64,000 bases of DNA, from NCBI RefSeq assembly GCF_005473905.2, contig NZ_CP061336.1, positions 3,588,501 to 3,652,500 of the forward strand, written 5' to 3'. Below are positions 45,208 through 55,167 of the stretch, piece by piece. Position numbers and translations under genes: made by a program. This DNA comes from Ruminiclostridium herbifermentans (GTDB lineage Bacteria; Bacillota; Clostridia; Acetivibrionales; DSM-1351). The notes under the pieces are model-generated. The model was not told where the DNA came from and searched no databases. It was given only the letters and a program-made list of their open reading frames with translations. How positions within the stretch are numbered: position 1 is the stretch's first letter; each line of letters opens with the position of its first letter.

Positions 45208-47820
45208 TTAAAAAAATGTTTTGAAGTTTTCAAGCATATCTTTTAAGCCATTAGCATTATTTCCGCTGCCTCGTGCTAGATAAGCAGAACCTCCACCCTT
45301 ACCATCAAGATATGCTAATGCCTTTTTGATAACACCATTTGCATTGCAAGTTTTGGATAATTCTTTATCAATAGCAATCGTTAATTGAACCTTGCCATCA
45401 GCAATACTGTAGAAGCAAACTACTCCTTTAATAATCTCTGCTACTCGAATTGCTTCATCACGAACCTCATCAGTCATTGCAGCGTACTCGTTTGTCATAT
45501 AAGAAATTCCGTTTGCGCCCTGCATTGTTTTCTTGCTTATCTGTTCCTTAGTCATAACAGAAAATTCTACATTAATAGGTTGTTCCTTTTTCGTACCCAA
45601 TGTATCTAATTTAGAGAGAATTTGCTTTTTAGGTACTCTCAATTTTGCAGAAATATCATTTAATAGTTTCAGTTCTTCCTGAACATAAGCCACAGCTTCC
45701 TTTCTAGTCAGTGCAACTATTCTTCTAATGCCTCTTCCCGCACTTTCCTCGGAAATTATTTTACAAAAACCAATTCTACCAGTTGACGATATATGAGTTC
45801 CTCCACATAGTTCCTTTGATACATCTCCAAAAGAAACCATTCTAACTAAGTCGGAATACTTATCGCTAAAGAAAGCCAAAGCACCTTCTTTTACAGCTTG
45901 TTCATATGTGGTTTCCTTTACATCTCTGGTATAATTCTCACTGATAAACTGATTTACAGTTGCTTCAATTGCATCTAAAACATCACTTTCTAACTTCTTG
46001 TCACAATGGAAATCAAATCTCAGCCTATCATCTGTAACAAGTGAACCTGCTTGCTTTACACTGTCTCCTAAATGAATTCTTAATGCCTTTTGCAGTAAAT
46101 GAACTGCTGAGTGATTTGCTTCTATTTTTGTTCTGCGTTCAGCATCAACCTTCATATTAACAGTTTGGTCAATTCTAGCTTGTCCATTTAATATATTTAC
46201 AAAATGGAAGAATATATCATCAACTTTTTTCACGTCAGTTACTTGAAGCTGCATGTCACCGCTATCCATCACACCAGTATCGGCAATCTGTCCACCGCTC
46301 TCAGCATAAAAGCAGCTCTTGTCTGTTACAATAATTGCCTGTTCATTTGCCAAAGCAGCTTCTACTTCTTCATTATCCTTAATAATACCAATTACATGAC
46401 CAGTACATGATAATTCCTCATATCCAACAAAAACTGTTTTGGTGAAATTAGCAGCCATACCTTTCAGTGCTTCCAAGCTGTTTCCACTTCCACCCTCTTC
46501 ATTATTACCTAATTTGGATATTTCTTTGTGATGCTTGATTTCATTATCGTACTCTTCCTTATCAATTGTCATTCCATGCTCAGCAGCATAATCTTGTATA
46601 AAGTCAAATGGCAAGCCATAAGAAGTTACTAAGACAAAAGCATCCTTTCCAGAGATAGTTGTTTTGCCTTCACACATTTTCTCGATTCTAGCAGTTCCAT
46701 CCTTTAAAACAGCAGAATAGCTTTCTACCTCTTTATTGAATACATCATGTATCTGTTTCCTGTTAGTCTCGAAATGGCTGTAATACTTCTTATAGTGTTC
46801 AATAACTCTGTCTAATACTTCTTGGAAATTGAAGTTGTCCATCTTATATTTTGCAAGAATAGTACAGCATTTGCGAATAAGCTTACGTGGTACATATCCC
46901 CTTCCTGTATTACTTGGGACAGCTCCAGCAGCCAATAATATAGTAACTGTTCTTAAATGATCTGATAGAATATTAATTTTTTGCTCAGGTATATCGGAAT
47001 CTGGATTTAAGCTTGCACACTGCTTCTTTATAATCTCTACTATTGGGCGAAGTGAATCTATCTCATATACAGAATTAAGCTTATTTAGTGTCATAGTAAG
47101 TCTCTCTAAGCCTGCACCTGTATCAACACTTTTAAACTTCAGTGGTTCATAGGTTCCATCAGCTAATTTATTTAACTGCATAAATACTCCAGCATTCCAT
47201 ATTTCAATGTAACGCTTTTTAGTATCAAATACTCCGCCTTCTACATAAGCCTCTCCAAACTCTTCTCCTGTATCATAAAACACTTCTGTACAAGGTCCGC
47301 ATGGGCCAGTTTCAGCAGTTGGCCCCCAAAAATTATCTTCAAAGGGCTGAGGAACAATATGGCTTCTATCCATACCAACTTTTTGCCATATTTCAATAGA
47401 TTCAGTATCAGGCTCTAGATTCAATTCCTTCGAACCCATAAATACAGTAGCGTACAATTTTTCTTTTGGAATTTTAAAGCCTTCTGTAAGTAATTCAAAG
47501 GCAAGCTTAATTGCATCTTCTTTAAAATAGTTGTTAAAGGACCAGCTGCCTAACATTTCAAAGCTAGTAAGATGATGTCTGTCACCTATATCATCAATAT
47601 CGATTGTTCTAATACAAGGTTGAATATTGCAAAGATTGCTGGCAGGTGGAACCTCTTCTCCAGTAAAATAATTCTTTAATGGAGCCATTCCGGAATTAAT
47701 GAATAATAATGTAGGATCGTTTTCAGGAATTACAGAAGACTCTGATATCTTTTTATGATTATGTTTTTGGAAATACTCCAAAAATATTGTTCTGATTTCA
47801 TCACTTGTAATCTTATACAT
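45208..47820 (-). CDS. alaS: Alanyl-tRNA synthetase, divergent form
   Basis: The start at 47820 (MYKITSDEIRTIF) has GGAGGAG upstream. The 870 residues cover the whole AlaRS: catalytic core with RHHLTSFEMLGSWSFNNYFKEDA, GPCGPCTEVFYDTGEE and GAGLERL; the middle tRNA-recognition domain; the editing domain (HSAVHLLQKALRIHLGD and CGGTHISSTGRIG); and a C-terminal DHHA1-type domain with GKGGGSAYLARGSG. Compared with the usual bacterial enzyme, several core motifs are altered, for example INSGMAPLKNYFTG, DIDDIGDRHHLTS and GYVPRKLIRK. This matches a divergent AlaRS lineage seen as an additional copy in some Firmicutes. No T-box precedes it. Confidence 0.93.
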   Translation of the reverse strand: MYKITSDEIRTIFLEYFQKHNHKKISESSVIPENDPTLLFINSGMAPLKNYFTGEEVPPASNLCNIQPCIRTIDIDDIGDRHHLTSFEMLGSWSFNNYFKEDAIKLAFELLTEGFKIPKEKLYATVFMGSKELNLEPDTESIEIWQKVGMDRSHIVPQPFEDNFWGPTAETGPCGPCTEVFYDTGEEFGEAYVEGGVFDTKKRYIEIWNAGVFMQLNKLADGTYEPLKFKSVDTGAGLERLTMTLNKLNSVYEIDSLRPIVEIIKKQCASLNPDSDIPEQKINILSDHLRTVTILLAAGAVPSNTGRGYVPRKLIRKCCTILAKYKMDNFNFQEVLDRVIEHYKKYYSHFETNRKQIHDVFNKEVESYSAVLKDGTARIEKMCEGKTTISGKDAFVLVTSYGLPFDFIQDYAAEHGMTIDKEEYDNEIKHHKEISKLGNNEEGGSGNSLEALKGMAANFTKTVFVGYEELSCTGHVIGIIKDNEEVEAALANEQAIIVTDKSCFYAESGGQIADTGVMDSGDMQLQVTDVKKVDDIFFHFVNILNGQARIDQTVNMKVDAERRTKIEANHSAVHLLQKALRIHLGDSVKQAGSLVTDDRLRFDFHCDKKLESDVLDAIEATVNQFISENYTRDVKETTYEQAVKEGALAFFSDKYSDLVRMVSFGDVSKELCGGTHISSTGRIGFCKIISEESAGRGIRRIVALTRKEAVAYVQEELKLLNDISAKLRVPKKQILSKLDTLGTKKEQPINVEFSVMTKEQISKKTMQGANGISYMTNEYAAMTDEVRDEAIRVAEIIKGVVCFYSIADGKVQLTIAIDKELSKTCNANGVIKKALAYLDGKGGGSAYLARGSGNNANGLKDMLENFKTFF

Positions 47821-48026
47821 ATTGCTCCTCCAAATCAAAATAAATCTTCCCAATTAGCTATGAATTATATCATATACTGCGCTTAATATCAATAAACAAT
47901 GCATATTGTATCCTGTTTTGACAAATTATTTACTCTTAAAAACAGCCTTTTATTTTCGTGGATGTTGTAATTGTTCCCTAATTTTCTCCATATGAAGCAT
48001 GGACCTCATATTATACTTAATTTATA

Positions 48027-49280
48027 TCACTTTGCATTTATATTTATAAATTCAGTCTTCAATTTTGAATATATTATTTTTTGGCTTCTGTATAAACTAT
48101 AGTATCCTGACAGCATGTAACTCACGCTTGATGCAATAGCAAATAGCAGCAGTCCTTCTGAGCCAAATACTTCTACACTTAAAACAATAGCAGCTATTGG
48201 TACATTTAATACACCACAAAACAGTGAAATAAGACCTATTGCAGCACAAAAGCCAGGGTTAATTCCAAAAATAATTCCAAATGTACAGCCAAATGTTGAA
48301 CCAATAAAAAATGTAGGTACAATTTCTCCTCCCTTATAGCCTGCACCAATAGTTAAAGCTGTAAATATAATCTTAAGTAAAAATGCTTCTGGATTTGCAT
48401 TACCAATCATTGCATTCTCTATTATATCCATACCAATTCCATTATAATCCCTTATACCAACAATAAGAGTAAGTAAAACTACTAAAATACCACCTGTGAA
48501 AATACGTAAGTATTTATTCTTTATTTTTTCAAATATGACTTCTGTTTTTCTCATTGTTACACAAAATACTATACTCAGCAATGCACAAAGTGCAGCAAGT
48601 AAGACAGTATAACCTATGGAATTAAGTGAAAGGTCAGGTACAGAACTCAATACATACCTAATAGGTTTTATACCAAAATATATTGAGATCAGATATGAGA
48701 CAATTGATGCAACAAGACAAGGTAAAAATGTAGAGTAATACGTAATACCTATACTTATTACTCCCATTGCAAATATGGCAGCCGTCAATGGAGTTCCGAA
48801 CAATGCTGAAAAAACACTGCTCATTCCACACATTACAATAACATTTGTGTCCTTATCATCTAAATGAAAAATTCGTCCTATTTGAGAACCAATTCCACCT
48901 CCTAGCTGTAAGGCAGCCCCTTCCCTTCCTGCCGAGCCTCCAAACAAATGAGTTATTACTGTGCTTACAAATATCAAAGGTGCTATTCTAACAGGTACTT
49001 TATCATCTGTTCGCATAGATTCGATTATATAATTTGTACCGGTGTTATCGCTTATATTACATTTTTTATAAAGTATTGCTATTAAAAGTCCTCCTAATGG
49101 CAGCAAAAATATCATAAATCCATCTGATAATCTTATCTCTGTAACCAATTCAACACTTTTATGAAATACCGTTCCTATAATTCCACCTACACAGCCTGTA
49201 ATGCTAGCAAGCACAACCCATCTTAAAAATGTTAAGATATAATTTAGTGCAGATTTAATCTTTATTTTTATTACGTCCAT
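48027..49280 (-). CDS. CLC-family antiporter, fluoride-type (CLC-F-like)
   Basis: The 417-residue membrane protein has CLC hallmarks with non-canonical filters. GSGIP is replaced by TGTNYI near residue 75, GREGP by GREGA in GSAGREGAALQLGG, and GxFxP by YKGGEIVP. CLC-F fluoride/proton exchangers carry comparable substitutions, so fluoride export is more likely than chloride transport, though this is by motif comparison only. No fluoride riboswitch is visible upstream. The remnant of an RCC1-like gene lies directly upstream. Confidence 0.82.
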   Translation of the reverse strand: MDVIKIKIKSALNYILTFLRWVVLASITGCVGGIIGTVFHKSVELVTEIRLSDGFMIFLLPLGGLLIAILYKKCNISDNTGTNYIIESMRTDDKVPVRIAPLIFVSTVITHLFGGSAGREGAALQLGGGIGSQIGRIFHLDDKDTNVIVMCGMSSVFSALFGTPLTAAIFAMGVISIGITYYSTFLPCLVASIVSYLISIYFGIKPIRYVLSSVPDLSLNSIGYTVLLAALCALLSIVFCVTMRKTEVIFEKIKNKYLRIFTGGILVVLLTLIVGIRDYNGIGMDIIENAMIGNANPEAFLLKIIFTALTIGAGYKGGEIVPTFFIGSTFGCTFGIIFGINPGFCAAIGLISLFCGVLNVPIAAIVLSVEVFGSEGLLLFAIASSVSYMLSGYYSLYRSQKIIYSKLKTEFININAK

Positions 49281-49318
49281 CTTTTATCCAACCTTCAATT
49301 TTGCTATATATAGCGTAA

Positions 49319-49484
49319 TCAATTATAACTTTCACTCTTTAGTGCAATTGTAAACCTGTTACCAACATCCACTGATTCAAATTTTACAGTCTTTGTATCA
49401 ATAGCAAATGATTAATCTGATATTGTACTGGTCAATATTAAAGTTAAAACTAATAATGATATAATCTTCTTGAATCTAGTAATC
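49319..49484 (-). pseudogene. Decayed secreted RCC1-repeat-like gene
   Basis: After AAAGGAGAC the frame begins at ATT instead of ATG. It encodes a signal-peptide-like stretch (KKIISLLVLTLILTSTIS), meets an in-frame TAA, and continues with VKFESVDVGNRFTIALKSE, the typical wording of an RCC1 repeat, before stopping. At least two inactivating changes and a 3' truncation are visible. The remaining 49485-50002 is AT-rich hydrogenase leader without other features. Confidence 0.6.
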
Positions 49485-50002
49485 TAACTAGTCTCCTTTT
49501 GTTAACTATTTTAAAATTTCTAACCACTCAATTTTCGCCCATAAAATCTATTGATGCTTTATATTATCACCGGTTTATTGACAATATAACAAAAATAATC
49601 AGAAAGTATATGGCTTACGTGGTAAACTTTCGAGTCTCATAATAACGAAAGCAATTTTTACCAATATTAGTTTACTGTCACTCCTGATGTTATTAAGCTT
49701 TAAGCTGTATTCTCAACTGGGAGTTTTGAGATAATTATATTTACTAATTATTATATCATTTTACAATTAATTTCTACTATCTTTTACAATTATAATTTGC
49801 TGTAATAGGTCTCTTAAGCCTAAATTCTTTGAATTTTTCAAACCACATTTTATTTTCTCCGTAAATTATACTTTCTCTTATAAAATAGTTTATTAATTCG
49901 AAAATATTTGTTATACTTTGTATATTGATAAATTTTAAACAATGGTATTCATAATACCTTTTTTCATAATATCTTAAATAAAATAAACATTATGGAGGAA
50001 AC

Positions 50003-53000
50003 ATGAAATCACTTGCAAATCACAAACGAATTAAAGTTACTGTAAATGACCGAGAAGTAGAAGTATATGACAATCTTACTATTCTACAAGCACTGCTTCA
50101 AGAAGATATTCATATTCCACATCTTTGCTACGATATAAGAGTTGAAAGATCAAATGGTAACTGTGGATTATGTGTCGTTGAAGTTGAAGACAAAGATGCA
50201 AGAAAAGAAGTAAAAGCTTGTCAGACCCCTATAAAAGAAGGTATGGTCATATTTACAAACACCCAAAAATTGCAAAATTACAGAAAGATACGCTTAGAGC
50301 AAATGCTATCTGACCACAATGCAGACTGTGTTGCACCATGTGTAATGACATGTCCTGCTAATATAGATATCCAAGCATATCTTCGCCACGCTAGAATTGG
50401 TAATTTTGAAGAAGCCCTTAAGGTTATTAAAGACAGAAATCCATTCCCTGTAGTATGCGGCCGTGTATGTCCTCATCCATGTGAAGCACAATGCAGACGT
50501 AATCTTGTTGATTCTCCTGTTGCAATCAATTATGTTAAGCGTTTTGTTGCCGATTTGGATATGAATACTGGCAATCCTTGGCTACCAGAGAAAAAAACAA
50601 GCACAGGTAAAAGAATAGCAATAGTAGGCGCAGGACCATCAGGTCTTTCTGCAGCATATTATAGTGCTATTAACGGTCATGATGTTACAGTTTTTGAGCG
50701 TCAGCCACATGCTGGTGGTATGATGAGATACGGTATTCCTGAATATCGTCTTCCAAAGGCTACTCTAGATAAAGAAATTGATATAATGAAAAAATTAGGC
50801 GTTAAAATAATGACAGGAAAAGCTCTTGGAACACATATACACCTTGAAGACCTACATAAGGACTTCGATGCTGTATATCTTGCTATTGGTTCATGGCGTG
50901 CTACTCCAATGAGCATAGAAGGTGAAAATTTAGAAGGAGTATGGCTTGGTATTAATTATCTCGAACAAGAAACAAAAGGTGCAGATATAAAGCTAGGTGA
51001 TACTATTGTTGTCGGTGGTGGTAACACAGCAATTGACTGTGCTCGTGTAGCTCTTCGTAAAGGTGCTAAATCTGTAAAACTTATTTATCGTCGTACTCAA
51101 GAAGAAATGCCTGCTGAGCCATATGAAGTTGAAGAAGCACTTCACGAAGGTGTTGAAATGCTATTCTTGATGGCACCTACTGGCATTTATATGGAAAACG
51201 GCAGAAAAATGCTCAAATGTATCAAAATGACTTTAGGTGAGCCTGACCGTTCAGGTCGTCGTCGTCCTGTTCCAATTGAAGGCAGCGAGACATCTATTCC
51301 AGCAGATACTATTATAGGTGCAATTGGTCAAAGTACAAATACACAGTTCTTATATAACGACCTTCCTGTTAAACTCAATAAATGGGGAGATATTGAAGTT
51401 AACGGGAAAACATCCCAAACTTCAGAAATTAACATATTTGCAGGCGGAGACTGCGTAACAGGTCCTGCAACAGTTATACAAGCAGTTGGAGCTGGTCGTC
51501 GTGCTGCTGAAGCTATGGACAATTTCTTGATGCATGGATATATCAAGGAATCTCAAATAGACTACAGTTGCAGCCGTGGCTCAATGGAAGACCTTCCAAA
51601 ATGGGAATTTGAAAGTATGCCAAAAGTTGAGCGTGCAAAAATGCCTTCACTCTCACTTGAAGAGCGTAAAAACAACTTTAAAGAGGTTGAATTAGGTTTA
51701 TCTGAAGAAACTGCAAAGGAAGAGGCTATGCGTTGCTTACAATGCGGCTGTAGTGAGCGTTATGGTTGCAGCTTGAGAAACGAAGCAACTACTCATGGTA
51801 TAGAATTTGCAAAACCAATTCATGAAAGACCATTAATTCCAATAGTAAAGGATCATCCATTTATTGTACGTGACCACAACAAATGTATATCCTGTGGACG
51901 CTGTATAGCTGCATGTGCTGAGGTAGAAGGCCCTGATGTATTGTCCTATTATATGAAGCAAGGACGTCAGCTAGTTGGAACAAAGAGCGGTCTTCCATTG
52001 GAAAAAACTGAGTGTGTTAGCTGTGGTCAATGCGTAAATGCTTGTCCTTGCGGTGCCCTAAGAGTACGTACAGAAAGAGGTAAGGTATTCAATGCCATCA
52101 ACGACCCAACAAAGACTGTAGTTGCCTTTGTTGCACCAGCAGTTAGAAGTATTGTATCCTCTCATTATGGTGTAACATACGATGAAGCTTCACCATATAT
52201 GGCTGGATTACTCAAAAAGCTAGGTTTTGATAAAGTATTTGATTTCACATTTGCTGCTGATTTAACAATAGTTGAAGAAACTACTGAATTTTTAACAAGA
52301 GTTGAAAATAAAGGTGTTATGCCTCAGTTTACTTCCTGTTGTCCTGGATGGGTGAATTATGTTGAAAGAAAATATCCTGAGATTATACCTCATCTTTCAA
52401 CCTGTAAATCTCCTCAGATGATGATGGGTGCAACAGTAAAAAATCACTATTCAAAGATTAGCGGTATAGATAAAAAGGATCTCTATGTAGTATCTATTGT
52501 ACCATGTATCGCAAAGAAATTTGAGGCTTACCGTCCAGAATTTGCGCCTGAAGGAATTCGTGACGTAGATGCTGTAATAACCTCAAGCGAAATGATAAGA
52601 ATGGCAGAATTGAAATTCATTGATACAAAAGCTATTGTTCCACAAGAGTTTGATGAACCATACAAGCAGGTTTCAGGTGCTGGTATCCTCTTTGGTGCTT
52701 CTGGCGGTGTTGCTGAAGCAGCTCTTCGTATGGCAGTTGAAAAGCTCACAGGTAATGTACTTACAGACCACCTTGATTTCGAAGAAATCAGAGGCTTTGA
52801 AGGTGTGAAAGAGGCAACTGTTGAAGCTAATGGAACAAAAGTACGTGTAGCTGTAATAAGCGGTTTAAAAAATGCAGAGCCTATAGTTGAGAGAATTATT
52901 AAAGGTGAAGAGGTTGGCTATGATTTAATAGAGGTAATGGCATGTCCAGGAGGATGTATCTGTGGTGCCGGCCATCCTGTTCCAGAAAAAATTGATTCCT

Positions 53001-53443
53001 TAGAAAAACGTCAAAATGTACTTGTGAATATTGATAAGACATCAAAATATCGTAAATCACAAGAAAATCCTGACATACTAAGGCTATATGAGGACTTCTA
53101 CGGTGAAGCTAATTCCGAACTTGCACACAAGCTGCTGCACACACATTATACACCTGTATTTGGCACTTGTGGCTGTGATAATACGCTAAAGAAAGCAGAT
53201 TCTGCTTTTAAAACACATGATTTAACTGTATGTATGTGTGATAAGTGTACTTCAAAAGGTGCAAAGGAACTCTATGAGAATTTAACAAATGTAGTCAAAG
53301 ATCAAAAAATGGATTCATTTATAGCAGTTAAGACAATCCGCTTAAAGGAATCTCACACTGGCGAAGGTGTTTATGTTTCACTTGATGGAGAACAAATTGA
53401 AGTACCATCAATAAATAATTTATATGATATAGTTAAAGCGTAA
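50003..53443 (+). CDS. Fusion of NAD(P)H oxidoreductase (GltD-like) and [FeFe]-hydrogenase
   Basis: The 1,146-residue protein starts at an ATG with GGAGG 4 bases upstream. Modules in order: a [2Fe-2S] domain (Cys 42, 54, 57, 73); a GltD-like iron-sulfur plus FAD/NAD(P) unit (about 100-540) with CPANIDIQAYLRHAR, IVGAGPSGLSAAYY and VVGGGNTAIDCARVALRKGA; a Cys-rich linker; two [4Fe-4S] clusters (CISCGRCIAAC near 626 and CVSCGQCVNAC); and the H-cluster domain. That domain has TSCCPGW (777), VPCIAKKFE (833) and ACPGGCICGAGHP (980). A C-terminal thioredoxin-like Cys domain follows. The H-cluster ligands are complete. The layout fits the glutamate-synthase-linked group A2 hydrogenases. It probably exchanges electrons between NAD(P)H and protons in the cytoplasm, with or without ferredoxin. 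Maturases HydEFG are not in the window. Confidence 0.93.
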   Translation: MKSLANHKRIKVTVNDREVEVYDNLTILQALLQEDIHIPHLCYDIRVERSNGNCGLCVVEVEDKDARKEVKACQTPIKEGMVIFTNTQKLQNYRKIRLEQMLSDHNADCVAPCVMTCPANIDIQAYLRHARIGNFEEALKVIKDRNPFPVVCGRVCPHPCEAQCRRNLVDSPVAINYVKRFVADLDMNTGNPWLPEKKTSTGKRIAIVGAGPSGLSAAYYSAINGHDVTVFERQPHAGGMMRYGIPEYRLPKATLDKEIDIMKKLGVKIMTGKALGTHIHLEDLHKDFDAVYLAIGSWRATPMSIEGENLEGVWLGINYLEQETKGADIKLGDTIVVGGGNTAIDCARVALRKGAKSVKLIYRRTQEEMPAEPYEVEEALHEGVEMLFLMAPTGIYMENGRKMLKCIKMTLGEPDRSGRRRPVPIEGSETSIPADTIIGAIGQSTNTQFLYNDLPVKLNKWGDIEVNGKTSQTSEINIFAGGDCVTGPATVIQAVGAGRRAAEAMDNFLMHGYIKESQIDYSCSRGSMEDLPKWEFESMPKVERAKMPSLSLEERKNNFKEVELGLSEETAKEEAMRCLQCGCSERYGCSLRNEATTHGIEFAKPIHERPLIPIVKDHPFIVRDHNKCISCGRCIAACAEVEGPDVLSYYMKQGRQLVGTKSGLPLEKTECVSCGQCVNACPCGALRVRTERGKVFNAINDPTKTVVAFVAPAVRSIVSSHYGVTYDEASPYMAGLLKKLGFDKVFDFTFAADLTIVEETTEFLTRVENKGVMPQFTSCCPGWVNYVERKYPEIIPHLSTCKSPQMMMGATVKNHYSKISGIDKKDLYVVSIVPCIAKKFEAYRPEFAPEGIRDVDAVITSSEMIRMAELKFIDTKAIVPQEFDEPYKQVSGAGILFGASGGVAEAALRMAVEKLTGNVLTDHLDFEEIRGFEGVKEATVEANGTKVRVAVISGLKNAEPIVERIIKGEEVGYDLIEVMACPGGCICGAGHPVPEKIDSLEKRQNVLVNIDKTSKYRKSQENPDILRLYEDFYGEANSELAHKLLHTHYTPVFGTCGCDNTLKKADSAFKTHDLTVCMCDKCTSKGAKELYENLTNVVKDQKMDSFIAVKTIRLKESHTGEGVYVSLDGEQIEVPSINNLYDIVKA

Positions 53444-53486
53444 TTACAAGCAAAATTGTTAGTGATTTTTATTACAGTAAAATTAT

Positions 53487-53523
53487 TAATACCCCCATCA
53501 AAATTTATTGATGGGGGTATTAA
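53487..53523. terminator. Terminator of the hydrogenase gene
   Basis: A 16-base perfect inverted repeat (arm core ACCCCCATCA) with a 5-6-base loop lies 44 bases after the stop. It can serve both this gene and the convergent xylanase gene. Confidence 0.85.
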
Positions 53524-53596
53524 ATATAATCTATTGTTTTAGCTATTGCTTCTACTTCCGTTTTTCAGCTTTAAATTTTATTTAAACAGCCATAAA

Positions 53597-54898
53597 TTAG
53601 TTCTGTTCAAGAAGCTTCTTTTTCATCAAAGCAAAGTCAATTGCATCATATGCTCCGTCTTTGTTTAAGTCTGCAGCTTCCTTCCATTTATCATAAGTAG
53701 TCTCAATATTGCCTAATAAAATCTTTTTGAATATAGCAAAATCTATAGCGTCAAAAACCTTATCGCCATTTACATCTCCTTCAACCACTTTAGTCTGCGG
53801 ATTGTTAACAGCTTCTACCATAGCCGCCTGTATAGCATAGTATGCTGGTTTTTTCGCACCACTATCGTTAAAAATAAGTGGAGCTATGGCTCTGTCTTCT
53901 GGAGACTCAGGATTTATACGCCATGATTGAGAATCTCTTATTCCCCATACCTGAAGAGCTCTGCAGTAAGGCTGCTCTAAACATGCCTTTGTAATCCAGC
54001 CAAATATTTCTGCCTGTTTATTGAGTCCGTTTTGTGTTGAATCTGGACATCCTACATCCATTTCTGTTACGTAGCTTTCTACACCCAAATCTGCTAATCT
54101 CTGCATTTGCTCTGCAAATCTATCTGCATCAGCTTTAGTGAAGTTAGGACCTAAGTGCATTTGGAAACCTACACCATCAATAGGAATATTACGAGCCTTA
54201 AAATCCTTAACCATCTCATAAACGCCTTCAAACTTGGCTGGCCTAGTTTCTAAATCATAATCGTTATATATAAGCTTTGCATTAGGATCAACCTTACGTG
54301 CCGCTATAAATGCATCTTCTATGTACTTTTTACCTTGTCTTTGACCAAATACAGAAGCCCCATCTTGTCCATTTGTTCCAATTGCATTAATACGATAAGT
54401 ACCATCCTTGTGGAATGCTTCATTTACTACATCCCACACATATATCTCGCCTTTAAAATGTGTTCCTACAGCATTTATATAATTTTCCATCATGGTCTTT
54501 GTGCCATCTACCCACCAGGGGTTATATTTGTGCCATACAAAAGCATGACCATGAACAAGCATATTATTAGCTCTCGCAAAATTCACCAAGCTATCTCCGC
54601 CGCTATAATTATATTGACCTTGGTTTGGTGAAATTGTACCAATTTTCATGTCATTTTCACATGTAACAATATCAAATTCTCTTTTTACAATTGCTTGGTC
54701 ACTACTGCTGAAATTTGACGGAATTGCTGCTCCGATATAAAATTCTCTTCCCTGACTTCTTAATTGCTCTGCCAATACGCGAAGGGGCAAATCAGTCTGT
54801 TCTGCAGCTTTTGAAACATTTGCACCTCCTATGCAGGATATCTGCATACACATAGAGAACGCTGTTAAAAACAAAATACCTTTTCTCAATTTACTCAT
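53597..54898 (-). CDS. Secreted GH10 endo-xylanase with dockerin
   Basis: I place the start at 54898 (MSKLRKGILFLTAF), 14 bases after GGAG; the spacing is long, but earlier starts would put non-signal residues in front. A signal peptide ends near SKAAEQ. The GH10 barrel has HAFVWHKYNPWW, the acid/base in YVWDVVNEAF and the nucleophile in SYVTEMDVGCP. A dockerin follows (DVNGDKVFDAID, DLNKDGAYDAID). It cleaves internal beta-1,4 bonds of xylan when docked on the cellulosome. A good -35 sequence (TTGACA) lies near 55053-55058 on the minus strand, but no clear -10 partner was found. Confidence 0.93.
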   Translation of the reverse strand: MSKLRKGILFLTAFSMCMQISCIGGANVSKAAEQTDLPLRVLAEQLRSQGREFYIGAAIPSNFSSSDQAIVKREFDIVTCENDMKIGTISPNQGQYNYSGGDSLVNFARANNMLVHGHAFVWHKYNPWWVDGTKTMMENYINAVGTHFKGEIYVWDVVNEAFHKDGTYRINAIGTNGQDGASVFGQRQGKKYIEDAFIAARKVDPNAKLIYNDYDLETRPAKFEGVYEMVKDFKARNIPIDGVGFQMHLGPNFTKADADRFAEQMQRLADLGVESYVTEMDVGCPDSTQNGLNKQAEIFGWITKACLEQPYCRALQVWGIRDSQSWRINPESPEDRAIAPLIFNDSGAKKPAYYAIQAAMVEAVNNPQTKVVEGDVNGDKVFDAIDFAIFKKILLGNIETTYDKWKEAADLNKDGAYDAIDFALMKKKLLEQN

Positions 54899-55167
54899 TT
54901 TAGTTACTTTCACTCCTTCTCTTCGCTCAAAGCATAAATGAAAAAATATCTGCACTGAGCTAGTTGTTTTTTAATAAATATGATTTCTTCAAAAAATTTT
55001 TAGGCGTCAAAATCCGCATTATATTATGTGGAATAAAGAACACCTAACTATTAAATTGTCAAGGTTCAAAAAATTATAATTTATGATATAATTATACCAT
55101 TTTATGTATATACATTCCACTATATCTATATATAACCAACTCAAAATTATAGTTTGTACATACATAG

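Noticed and set aside
54995-55075. Second IS66 end near the xylanase leader (GCGTCAAAA and AACCTTGACAAT shared with the element at 36273)
   Set aside because: Only two short matches exist without transposase sequence or a defined border; TTGACA there may simply be a promoter -35.
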